A stretch of 7,223 nucleotides of DNA from Dehalococcoidia bacterium (lineage in GTDB: Bacteria > Chloroflexota > Dehalococcoidia > Lucifugimonadales > JAGWBF01), in assembly GCA_021296015.1 (NCBI GenBank), contig JAGWBG010000067.1, positions 1 through 7,223 of the forward strand, read 5' to 3'. The notes under the pieces were generated by a model. The model made no database searches. It had not been told where the DNA came from and was given only the letters and a program-made list of their open reading frames with translations. Positions within the stretch are counted from its first letter, which is position 1. Each line of letters begins with the position of its first letter. Positions 1 to 5,520 of the stretch are shown here, piece by piece. The translations under genes were made by a program, and so were the position numbers.

Positions 1-1011
1 CAGCATGGCCTGATGCTTGGACACGACCCCTGGAGCGTGCCCATAGCTACGGTGGCCGGAACCATCTCCACCAATGGCGTCGGCTACCGCGCCGCCAGCT
101 ACGGACCGATGGGCGAGCAGGTCCTGGGCCTGGAGGTGGTGTTGCCCAACGGGGAGGTGCTCAACACACGCTCCGTCCCCAAATACTCCTCCGGCCCCAA
201 TCTCAACCACCTTTTTGTAGGCGCAGAGGGTGTGTTCGGCATTATCACCAAGGCAACTTTGAGGGTGTTCCGTCAGCCGGAGAAACGGGCCTTCGCCACC
301 GTGGGTTTCGACTCCTTCGACCAGGGCTTCAACGCCGTAGCCGAGCTTTTCGCTTTGGGTCTGCGTCCCACCCTGGTGGACCTGACGGAGGAGTACGGGG
401 AAAGTATGAGCCCCAGCGCACAAGTACGTCTCTACATGATGTACGAGGGCTACAGAGAGGGGGTGTCGGCCCAAAAAGACCGGTCTTTGCGTGTCTGCTG
501 CGATTTTGGCGGCAAGGACATGGGGGAAAAGGAGACCCTGGACTACTGGAAGAATCGCCACAGCAGTGGCGAATGGTATCGCCGGGAGATGTTGGACAAG
601 CCCCGCAACGTCCGATGGCAAAGTCGTCGCGGCAGGGGCTTCGATTACCTTCACATGGCCCTTCCCGTGTCCCGGGTGCTGGACTATCGCCGACGCTGTG
701 ATGAGCTTTTATCCAGTCGGGGAATACGGGTGACGGAATACGCCATTTGGACTCAGCCAGAGCTTTTCTCCATGCTGATGGTTCCAGCAGGCAAGATGAC
801 CGACGGGCTCTCGGACAGCATGGCGGAGGCCGTGGACGAGGTGCTGCCCCTGGCCCAGGACATGGGCGGCGCTATGGAGTACTGTCACGGCGTCGGTGTA
901 AAGCTCACCCACCTGCTACCGAGGGAGATGGGGGTGGGTTTCGAGGTCGCAAGGGCCATAAAGCGTGCCCTCGACCCCCATGACATCATGAACCCGGGCA
1001 AGCTCTTTTAG
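1..1011 (+). CDS. FAD-linked oxidase, GlcD/AGPS-like (5' partial)
   Basis: This is the C-terminal 336 residues of a flavoprotein of the VAO/PCMH superfamily. The frame is open through base 1, so the true start and the N-terminal half of the FAD-binding domain lie outside the window; the ATG at 13 is internal. Near the left edge (about residues 23-33) is the FAD pyrophosphate-loop motif GTISTNGVGYR, followed by GLEVVLPNGEVL and GAEGVFGIITKATL, as in FAD_binding_4 domains. The C-terminal FAD-oxidase domain ends with HGVGVKL (His at about residue 296) and the family signature IKRALDPHDIMNPGKLF. This tail is typical of D-lactate/glycolate dehydrogenases and alkyldihydroxyacetone-phosphate synthases. 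Such enzymes oxidise 2-hydroxy acids or make ether-lipid precursors with bound FAD; the substrate cannot be fixed here. It converges on the amidase with 32 bp between stop codons. Confidence 0.93.
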   Translation, partial: QHGLMLGHDPWSVPIATVAGTISTNGVGYRAASYGPMGEQVLGLEVVLPNGEVLNTRSVPKYSSGPNLNHLFVGAEGVFGIITKATLRVFRQPEKRAFATVGFDSFDQGFNAVAELFALGLRPTLVDLTEEYGESMSPSAQVRLYMMYEGYREGVSAQKDRSLRVCCDFGGKDMGEKETLDYWKNRHSSGEWYRREMLDKPRNVRWQSRRGRGFDYLHMALPVSRVLDYRRRCDELLSSRGIRVTEYAIWTQPELFSMLMVPAGKMTDGLSDSMAEAVDEVLPLAQDMGGAMEYCHGVGVKLTHLLPREMGVGFEVARAIKRALDPHDIMNPGKLF

Positions 1012-1056
1012 CCGCCCATCCCAACCGGAGAGCACGGCAGAGCCTATATGGGCGGC
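1011..1056. terminator. Inverted repeat between convergent genes, possible bidirectional terminator
   Basis: GCCGCCCAT (1011-1019) is perfectly complementary to ATGGGCGGC (1048-1056), giving a 9-bp GC-rich stem around a 28-nt loop. It starts at the FAD-oxidase stop codon and overlaps the last codons and stop of the convergent amidase gene. The placement suits a shared terminator. The loop is long and neither side has a clear T-tract, so the call is weak. Confidence 0.3.
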
Positions 1057-2468
1057 CTTCTGTCATGCCAGTGAGTGCCCTGCTCGTAGGCATAAGCCAC
1101 CTTCATCAGCGTCCCTTCCCCCAGGGGCCTGCCCAATATCTGGAGACCTATGGGTAGCTCAGGTGGCTCAGACGAAGTAAAACCGCAAGGCACGGAGATG
1201 GCAGGGACGCCGGACAGGTTGGAGGTGGAGGTGAAGGACCTGCGTCCAAAGTAACCAGCCATCAGTTCCTCTTTGCTATTGATGCCTGCACTGGCCGGTA
1301 TCTTGGTAGCCGGATGGGGAAAGGTTGGCAGGGCCAGAACATCCACTCGTTCCAGCATCTCCAGGACTTGCCGGCGTAGAAGGGACCGAAGCTTCAGCGC
1401 CTTGTAGTATGCTTGGGCCGGCAATATACTTCCTGCCAGCTGACGTATCTGGATATTGTGGTCGTAGTCCTGAAGGCGCTCTCTAATCCAGCGGTAGTGA
1501 ACGGAAGCCCCTTCTATGTGGGATATGGGGGTGAAGATAGCCGCGCCGTGGACTGCCAGGGGTATGGAGACCTCCTCGACGGATGCTCCCAAGTCTCCAA
1601 GGAGCGCAACGGCTTTGGCAACCGCATCCCGGACGTCAGGCTCCACAACATCGTTGTCAACCCACTCACGTATCACGCCCACCCTGACACCCGCTACGCT
1701 CCCATCCAGAGCCTGCCCATAATCTGGAACGGGAGCGTTCCAGGTATAGGGGTCTTTGGGGTCATAACCGGCGATGGCTCCCAGTGTCATGGCACAGTCT
1801 TCAACAGTCCTTGATATGGGGCCTCCCGTGTCCATTGACCAGATGGAGCCGTGCATTCCGTACCGGCTTACCCTGCCCTGTCCGGGCCTCAGACCCACCA
1901 GGCCGCAGTAGGAAGCAGGGCCTCTTATGGACCCGCCGGTGTCCTCACCAACGGAGGTTGCGCAGAGGAAGGCCGCAGTAGCCGCCCCCGAGCCGCTGCT
2001 GGAGACGCCGGGGTTCCTATCTAGTGCCCAGGGGTTATGGGGCGTGCCATAAGGGTGATGGAAAGCGTCCCCCATGGCGAACTCGCTCATGTTCAGCTTG
2101 CCCAGAAGGATTGCACCCGCCTTTTTCAGATTGGTGATGACGGTGGCGTCCTCGTCCGGGATGAAATCCGAGAGGATTGGGGAGCCGCAGGTGGTCAGGA
2201 TAGCCCTGGTGTTGAACTGGTCTTTTACGGCAACGGGGATTCCGTGCATAGGCCCTAAGTATTCGCCACGGGCTATGGCATTCTCCGCATCCCGGGCCGC
2301 CTCAAGGGCAGCATCTCCACAGATGGTGATGTAGGAGTTCAGTTTGCCATCTACCTCAGCGATGCGCTCCAGGTAGGCCTCCACCGCCTCGACGGGGGAG
2401 ACTTCCCTGGTCTTGATAAGCCGGGAAAGACCGGTAGCCGAAAGAAAGGGTATATCCGCTCTATCCAT
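1044..2468 (-). CDS. Amidase-signature family enzyme (GatA-like amidase)
   Basis: A full-length 474-residue amidase-signature (AS) protein, the usual length for the family. The Ser-cisSer-Lys catalytic triad is visible. Lys82 lies in IPVAVKDQF, the cis-Ser is at 156 within NPGVSSSGSGAA, and the nucleophile Ser180 is in EDTGGSIRGPASYCG. The spacing of 24 between the two serines matches GatA and FAAH. The C-terminal part has SNLSGVPAISVPCGF and LPIGLQILGRPLGEG, typical of AS enzymes. The family hydrolyses carboxylic amides to acid and ammonia, and GatA supplies ammonia for Gln-tRNA synthesis. No gatB or gatC is nearby, so a stand-alone amidase of unknown substrate is more likely than the GatCAB subunit. 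The ATG at 2468 is preceded by TAAGGAG five bases upstream, which supports this start. The protein is probably cytoplasmic. Confidence 0.93.
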   Translation of the reverse strand: MDRADIPFLSATGLSRLIKTREVSPVEAVEAYLERIAEVDGKLNSYITICGDAALEAARDAENAIARGEYLGPMHGIPVAVKDQFNTRAILTTCGSPILSDFIPDEDATVITNLKKAGAILLGKLNMSEFAMGDAFHHPYGTPHNPWALDRNPGVSSSGSGAATAAFLCATSVGEDTGGSIRGPASYCGLVGLRPGQGRVSRYGMHGSIWSMDTGGPISRTVEDCAMTLGAIAGYDPKDPYTWNAPVPDYGQALDGSVAGVRVGVIREWVDNDVVEPDVRDAVAKAVALLGDLGASVEEVSIPLAVHGAAIFTPISHIEGASVHYRWIRERLQDYDHNIQIRQLAGSILPAQAYYKALKLRSLLRRQVLEMLERVDVLALPTFPHPATKIPASAGINSKEELMAGYFGRRSFTSTSNLSGVPAISVPCGFTSSEPPELPIGLQILGRPLGEGTLMKVAYAYEQGTHWHDRRPPI

Positions 2469-2574
2469 GACGACTCCTTACTGTACGTACGCGGGCAGGG
2501 TCAATTGTCGGTCTGAAGGGGGCGAAAGACCTGAAGTCCCTTGTGCAGACCAAGGCCGCATCTCAGGTCAAGAA

Positions 2575-2610
2575 CCTCAGATTCTTTGTCGCTTCGCTCC
2601 TCAGAATGAC
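2575..2610. repeat. Dispersed intergenic repeat-like element
   Basis: In the 149-bp spacer between the amidase start and the PPOX stop, CCTCAG occurs twice (2575-2580, 2599-2604). It brackets a segment with inverted ends, ATTCT (2581-2585) and AGAAT (2603-2607), the latter followed by GAC. The opposite strand begins GTCATTCTGAGGAGCGAAG, a wording I recognise from interspersed repeats in many bacterial genomes; this is recollection, not a search. Its frame GTCATTC...GAATCT is shared with the element at 4378-4397. Nothing else is apparent in 2469-2617 apart from the amidase ribosome-binding site. Confidence 0.45.
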
Positions 2611-2617
2611 GTGGGAC

Positions 2618-3211
2618 TTACGCCGTTGGTTGAGGGACGCTAGGAGCAGGAGGCATACGCACGGGGTGAGCAGAACCCTTCCTGCGCTCTATCTCATCCA
2701 GGCTCCAGAAATCGGAGTAGCTGAGGGCGCGGGGGCAGTGACCATAGGACTCTTCTATCTCAACCACGATACCCTGCTGGACACCCCTGTCACCATCGGG
2801 GTTCTGCATAGTGTGTGCGACGCTGTGACGGTCCAACTCCTCCCTGGTTACCATGGCCACACGCCCGTTGACACGCACCACGTCGTTAAGGCCCGGGATG
2901 AAGAAGACAATGCCAACATGAGGGTTTTCATCCATGTTCTGATAGGACTGAAAGAGTTTGTTGCCCGCCACGTCCGGCACGAGCAGGCGGCGGTCATCAA
3001 GGACCCTGACAAAACCCGGCTTGCCCCCCTTGGGTGAGGCGTCACAGTTTCCGCTGCGGTCACTGGTCGCCATAACGAGAAATGGAGACTCGGCGATAAA
3101 CTCCTTGATAGGCTCCGTCAATGAGTCCCTTACTTTTGTCATTGCCCTCTCCGAGGGAAATCCAAAGGAGCTGGTGAACCTGTTTTCGTAATTGAGTTCA
3201 AAGCTTTCCAT
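2618..3211 (-). CDS. PPOX-class FMN-binding protein (pyridoxamine 5'-phosphate oxidase-like)
   Basis: A 197-residue split-barrel flavoprotein. Recognisable blocks in order are PFLVMATSDRSGNCDASPKG (43-62), GFVRVLDDRRLLVPD (66-80), the FMN-contact-like segment AGNKLFQSYQN (82-92), a barrel strand VRVNGRVAMV (112-121), and EIEESYGHCPRAL (151-163) near the C-terminus. This order matches the PPOX subfamily typified by Deinococcus DR_2398 (from memory). Members bind FMN, and sometimes F420 or haem, and usually have unknown substrates; the true PdxH function is unlikely. The frame stays open upstream to an ATG at 3349. I chose ATG 3211 because GGAGG lies five bases before it, the family begins about here, and the extra 46 residues look non-native. 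The last 20 residues are Pro-rich and likely disordered. It is transcribed divergently from the cupin gene. Confidence 0.87.
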   Translation of the reverse strand: MESFELNYENRFTSSFGFPSERAMTKVRDSLTEPIKEFIAESPFLVMATSDRSGNCDASPKGGKPGFVRVLDDRRLLVPDVAGNKLFQSYQNMDENPHVGIVFFIPGLNDVVRVNGRVAMVTREELDRHSVAHTMQNPDGDRGVQQGIVVEIEESYGHCPRALSYSDFWSLDEIERRKGSAHPVRMPPAPSVPQPTA

Positions 3212-3307
3212 ACAGGCCTCCACGTCGAATATGGCTATGCGGGAACCCCGGACCAGGAATCGGCTCCGGCGGACATATTCTACCCCAGCCATTGGCCCAT
3301 TACAACT

Positions 3308-3336
3308 ATTATAACTACAGGCAATCCAACGTTGAA
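3308..3336 (-). promoter_or_regulatory. Possible promoter of the PPOX gene
   Basis: Read on the minus strand, a perfect TATAAT (3313-3308) sits 17 bp from TTCAAC (3336-3331), a poor 3/6 match to the -35 consensus. Transcription would begin near 3301, giving a leader of about 90 nt before the ATG at 3211. The position in the divergent PPOX/cupin spacer fits. The -35 is weak. Confidence 0.3.
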
Positions 3337-3387
3337 ATCGGTGGTACAATGGGTCTGAATTGGCAGGCGATGCTATCGGGAGGGACT

Positions 3388-3714
3388 ATGTATTACCATG
3401 ACCCGAAGGAACGGCTGGAAAAGGAATTGGCTCCGGGAGTCAGGACCCGCACCTTTTGGGGAGACAATATGCTCCTGTCGCTAGTAGAGATAGACCCGGA
3501 CTGTGAGGTTCCCCGGCACACACACCCCCATGAGCAAGGCGGTATGGTGACCGAGGGGAAGTTGGAGATGGACGTGGGGGGAGAGCTTAAAGTGCTCGGA
3601 CCAGGCGAGGTCTATATTATTCCCGGCGGCGTGGAGCACTGGGTGAAGGCGGGGAACTCAACGACAAAGGTGCTGGACATCTTCAGCCCGGTCCGGGAAG
3701 AGTTCAAGTATTAG
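3388..3714 (+). CDS. Small single-domain cupin protein
   Basis: A 108-residue single cupin. Motif 1 is CEVPRHTHPHEQGGMVTEG, with candidate metal ligands His44, His46 and Glu49. Motif 2 is PGEVYIIPGGVEHWVKA, with His84 as the last ligand; it fits the G(x)5PxG(x)2H pattern. Mononuclear metal cupins of this size act as isomerases, dioxygenases, lyases or sensors, so the reaction cannot be assigned. The frame extends upstream to ATGs at 3292 and 3349. ATG 3388 is preferred because GGGAGGG ends three bases before it and the upstream residues do not look like cupin sequence. A weak promoter candidate is TTGAAA (3332-3337) with CTGAAT 17 bp downstream. The gene ends 5 bp from the convergent sodX stop, with no obvious terminator between. 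Confidence 0.88.
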   Translation: MYYHDPKERLEKELAPGVRTRTFWGDNMLLSLVEIDPDCEVPRHTHPHEQGGMVTEGKLEMDVGGELKVLGPGEVYIIPGGVEHWVKAGNSTTKVLDIFSPVREEFKY

Positions 3715-3719
3715 CCAGA

Positions 3720-4316
3720 CTAACTAATCACACCCCAGTCGCACCTCGGCCAGTAGCGAATCCAGGCTTTGCCAACTATCAACTCCCTGTCCACAGGGCC
3801 AAATGAGCGGCTGTCGTCGCTATGGGCGCGGTTATCGCCCATCACGAAATACTCGCCCTCCCCGAGGAAGCACTCGTGTACCTGTTCATCCGGCTGGTCT
3901 AGAAATCCCCCAATTGAGAGGGCACTCAACTGCCCGCTGGCTTCATCATCCGCCGAAGGCGGATTCAAGGAACCGCCTTCGATTTTAAGATAAGGCTCCT
4001 CAAGCAACTGGCCGTTGGCGAAAACACGCCCACCCTCGACACGGATATCTTCTCCCGGCAGTCCGACGACGCGTTTTATGTAATTCCTGCGCCACTGGTG
4101 AGGGTGACGCAGCACCACCACGTCACCTCTCGCCGGGCCATCCTCCCGGTAGGACAACCGGCTGACCAGTATGTACTGGTCTCTGGCAAAGCTGGGCTGC
4201 ATACTGTCGCCATGCACCACGAAGCGCACTGCCGTCAGGAGCTCGGCCAATCTGTAGGTTGGGCCGAACTTCAGGAGCGCCTTGAAGACCATATCAAGGG
4301 GGTGAAAATACTGCAT
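3720..4316 (-). CDS. sodX: S26-family signal-peptidase-like protease, probable NiSOD maturation protease
   Basis: A 198-residue serine protease of the signal peptidase I/LexA-like S26 family. Nucleophile Ser38 is in VVHGDSMQPSF, general base Lys81 in RRNYIKRVVGLPGED, and the conserved C-terminal box is GEYFVMGDNRAHSDDSRSFG (156-175). It lies directly downstream of sodN on the same strand. NiSOD loci typically pair with an S26 protease (SodX) that removes the SodN leader to free the nickel-binding His, so this role is inferred from context plus family. A strong membrane anchor is not evident: the segment before Ser38 is only moderately hydrophobic and contains Arg and Glu. ATG 4316 is chosen (GGGGTGG just upstream). 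The frame runs back to a GTG at 4391, but that extension is encoded by palindromic repeats. Residues about 114-140 form an insertion that contains a DNA palindrome. A generic signal peptidase I is the alternative. Confidence 0.83.
   Translation of the reverse strand: MQYFHPLDMVFKALLKFGPTYRLAELLTAVRFVVHGDSMQPSFARDQYILVSRLSYREDGPARGDVVVLRHPHQWRRNYIKRVVGLPGEDIRVEGGRVFANGQLLEEPYLKIEGGSLNPPSADDEASGQLSALSIGGFLDQPDEQVHECFLGEGEYFVMGDNRAHSDDSRSFGPVDRELIVGKAWIRYWPRCDWGVIS
3948..3981. repeat. Palindromic element inside the sodX coding sequence
   Basis: ATCCGCC (3948-3954), GAA, GGCGGAT (3958-3964) form a perfect 7-bp stem with a 3-nt loop. CGAAGGCGG (3954-3962) is also the exact reverse complement of CCGCCTTCG (3973-3981), so two alternative hairpins are possible. 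The element is in frame and encodes part of a Pro/Ser/Asp-rich loop (about residues 115-127) between S26 blocks. It resembles a repeat captured within a gene. Confidence 0.5.
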
Positions 4317-4332
4317 CACCACCCCAGCGTTA

Positions 4333-4358
4333 CTCCCGCCCGCCTCGGCGGGCGGGAG
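4333..4358. repeat. Perfect 12-bp hairpin, REP-like
   Basis: CTCCCGCCCGCC (4333-4344) is separated by only TC from its exact reverse complement GGCGGGCGGGAG (4347-4358). It lies in the sodN-sodX spacer, just upstream of the sodX start. Transcribed, it would make a very stable hairpin in the sodN-sodX mRNA. It lacks a T-tract on either strand, so a REP-like repeat or an mRNA stability/attenuation element fits better than an intrinsic terminator. Confidence 0.6.
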
Positions 4359-4377
4359 CCTACAGTACGGGGCTGAG

Positions 4378-4397
4378 ATTCCCGCTTTCACGGGAAT
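4378..4397. repeat. ATTCCC-N8-GGGAAT palindromic repeat (dRS3-like)
   Basis: ATTCCCG (4378-4384) and CGGGAAT (4391-4397) form a 7-bp stem around CTTTCA. The pattern ATTCCC-N8-GGGAAT equals the consensus of the neisserial dRS3 repeat, and similar elements are dispersed in other bacterial genomes (family knowledge). It lies 19 bp from the 12-bp hairpin, in the sodN-sodX spacer. Confidence 0.55.
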
Positions 4398-4399
4398 GA

Positions 4400-4470
4400 C
4401 TCGGAAGGTCGGGTATGACGAAGGGCCTTTTCATGGCAGCGCCATGCGACTTACTGCCCTCGGAAGGTCG
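4400..4470. repeat. 12-bp direct repeat enclosing a small palindrome
   Basis: CTCGGAAGGTCG occurs at 4400-4411 and again at 4459-4470. Between the copies is CATGGC-AGC-GCCATG (4432-4446), a 6-bp stem with a 3-nt loop. All of it lies just past the sodN stop codon. On the minus strand the hairpin is followed by AAAAGG rather than a T-tract, so it is not a convincing terminator. The arrangement could be the remnant of a small mobile or repeat unit. Confidence 0.35.
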
Positions 4471-4488
4471 CCGGGAGGGGCGGGCCTC

Positions 4489-4962
4489 CTACGAGCCGAA
4501 GCGAACGTCCGCCACTTCGTCCTTGTAGGTCACGTTCTTGGTGGCCCAGAATATGGTGGCTATTTCATCCACGGCCCCAACCAACTCCTTGGCTGCGTCC
4601 ATGTCCACGTTCTGCTTGTTGCGAGCAGCCAGCTTGTTGGCTTGCCAGAATTTGGTGTGGATGTCCGGGTACTTCTCCAAGTGGGTCGGATTGAAATAAT
4701 CGTGCCAGAGGATATCCAACTCCTTCTTGCACAAGTCGGCATGCTGCTCCTTCACCGCTATGTAGCGGGCCAGGGTATTGGCGTAGGCCGCATGGCTATC
4801 CCCCTCCTCGAGCGCCTGGATACGCATGACCATCTTCTGGACTGTCTGAGCGGCAATCTTGGCCGATACGGGGTCGTAAATGCCACAGGGTATGTCGCAG
4901 TGTGCATGGGCAACGCTGGCCGGAAAGACCCTGTTTACAACCTTGAACAAACTATTCAGCAT
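4489..4962 (-). CDS. sodN: Nickel superoxide dismutase precursor
   Basis: This encodes NiSOD, which dismutates superoxide to oxygen and hydrogen peroxide at a nickel site. The 157-residue precursor has a 20-residue leader ending SVAHA, then the diagnostic nickel hook HCDIPCGIYDP. After cleavage His21 becomes the N-terminal ligand, and Cys22 and Cys26 are the thiolate ligands. The helical-bundle blocks YIAVKEQHADLCKKELDILW, HDYFNPTHLEKYPDIH and IFWATKN align with Streptomyces SodN. The mature length of about 137 residues is somewhat longer than the roughly 117 of Streptomyces. The Arg before the VKEQ block (Arg47 in Streptomyces) is kept, whereas the position equivalent to Glu17 is Ala. ATG 4962 has AGGAGG eight bases upstream. 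The leader has no twin-Arg motif and is only weakly hydrophobic, so a cytoplasmic, SodX-processed enzyme is likely. The enzyme is expected to be a homohexamer (family knowledge). Confidence 0.97.
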   Translation of the reverse strand: MLNSLFKVVNRVFPASVAHAHCDIPCGIYDPVSAKIAAQTVQKMVMRIQALEEGDSHAAYANTLARYIAVKEQHADLCKKELDILWHDYFNPTHLEKYPDIHTKFWQANKLAARNKQNVDMDAAKELVGAVDEIATIFWATKNVTYKDEVADVRFGS

Positions 4963-4983
4963 TGAAGCATCCTCCTACCAAGA

Positions 4984-5000
4984 CTTGAACTTCGCGCAAG
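4984..5000. promoter_or_regulatory. Imperfect dyad near the predicted sodN transcription start
   Basis: CTTGAACTTCGCGCAAG has CTTG/CAAG arms plus one inner matching pair. It overlaps the predicted sodN start site at about 4998. NiSOD genes in actinomycetes are controlled by the nickel-responsive Fur-family regulator Nur, so an operator here is conceivable. The dyad does not clearly match a known box. Confidence 0.18.
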
Positions 5001-5004
5001 TGAC

Positions 5005-5033
5005 ATTTTAGCCCTTTGTACCTGTGTCCGCAA
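5005..5033 (-). promoter_or_regulatory. Likely sodN promoter
   Basis: On the minus strand TTGCGG (5033-5028) is followed after exactly 17 bp by TAAAAT (5010-5005, 5/6 match to TATAAT). Transcription would start near 4998, leaving a leader of about 36 nt that contains AGGAGG before the sodN ATG at 4962. Spacing and position are good; the -35 matches only at TTG. Confidence 0.45.
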
Positions 5034-5129
5034 CAGTTTGGCCGCTACGAAAATGCTATGGAAGCCAAGATAGCCCTGAGACGCAGCCTATATATCATTA
5101 CAGTAATATTATCTATTAGGCAATATCTC

Positions 5130-5159
5130 TTGACACAACCATATCGGGTACGTTATCAT
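5130..5159 (+). promoter_or_regulatory. Strong sigma70-type promoter candidate
   Basis: A perfect TTGACA (5130-5135) lies 18 bp from TATCAT (5154-5159, 5/6), in an AT-rich stretch (about 5085-5175). A second TATAAT at 5159-5164 is too far for this -35. Transcription would run rightward from about 5166 into the possible ORF at 5223. A small inverted repeat, ATTAC-A-GTAAT (5097-5107), lies just upstream and could bind a regulator. Confidence 0.5.
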
Positions 5160-5222
5160 ATAATAAATAAAGCAGCACAGGTTGTATCACGATTACAGGC
5201 TGCAAAGCTGAGAGAAGGGGAC

Positions 5223-5462
5223 ATGACCACGCTAGTAGACCAGTCGCACAACATATCCAAGGCAGAGTACCAGGAACCTTATGATGACCAAAATGAGTGG
5301 GCGCATTTGTCCACACATAAGGACGGGCTCTTGGTGAAGGTCGCAAGACATATAGAGATATTAGGTGACCAGCTAGGCGGGCCGCCCATGACCAAGCGGG
5401 ATCGCTTCAGGCACGACCTAGTGACGGCACGACATATACGGCAAGCGTTTAACCACTGGTAG
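5223..5462 (+). CDS. Possible small hypothetical protein (79 aa)
   Basis: A 79-codon ORF on the strand opposite its neighbours, in the 558-bp space between sodN and the DinB-fusion gene. Its ATG has GAAGGGG two bases upstream (AAGG core), and it lies about 57 nt downstream of a good TTGACA promoter. The protein is polar and charged, with His-, Asp- and Arg-rich stretches such as MTKRDRFRHDLVTARHIRQ near the C-terminus. There is no signal peptide, membrane segment or recognisable domain. The frame stays open upstream to an ATG at 5016, but that would span the promoter and a compositionally odd AT-rich stretch, so the shorter form is preferred. It could be a small unknown gene, a decayed fragment, or chance. 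I do not recognise it. Confidence 0.33.
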   Translation: MTTLVDQSHNISKAEYQEPYDDQNEWAHLSTHKDGLLVKVARHIEILGDQLGGPPMTKRDRFRHDLVTARHIRQAFNHW

Positions 5463-5473
5463 TCGAAGACTAC
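5459..5473 (+). terminator. Weak hairpin after the small ORF
   Basis: GTAGTC-GAA-GACTAC forms a 6-bp stem with a 3-nt loop over the stop codon of the 5223-5462 ORF. It is followed by GTTTGGATTTTA, a poor T-rich tail. It could end plus-strand transcription, but the stem is short. Confidence 0.25.
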
Positions 5474-5520
5474 GTTTGGATTTTATCCCGGCCTGATACC
5501 CGCCTGTGGTGTTCGACTTA

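Noticed and set aside
1413..2334. Several plus-strand ORFs antisense to the amidase
   Set aside because: They lie opposite a clear amidase with all catalytic motifs, and their translations show no domain-like sequence.
2474..2507. Amidase promoter from minus-strand TTGACC upstream of ATG 2468
   Set aside because: TTGACC is a fair -35, but no acceptable -10 lies at 16-18 bp; the nearest candidate, TACAGT, is only 13 bp away.
3212..3349. N-terminal extension of the PPOX protein to ATG 3349
   Set aside because: It would run through the divergent promoter region, while GGAGG lies five bases before ATG 3211.
3292..3387. Cupin starts at ATG 3292 or 3349
   Set aside because: These have weak or no SD, and the added residues are not cupin-like. 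GGGAGGG precedes ATG 3388.
4317..4391. N-terminal extension of SodX from GTG 4391
   Set aside because: The extra 25 residues are encoded by the palindromic repeats and do not resemble S26 proteins. ATG 4316 is more plausible.
4396..4965. 189-codon plus-strand ORF opposite sodN
   Set aside because: It is antisense to an unmistakable NiSOD gene and is a composition artefact of it.
5116..5346. 76-codon minus-strand ORF in the sodN upstream gap
   Set aside because: It has no domain-like sequence, overlaps the plus-strand promoter and ORF, and showed no supporting initiation signal.
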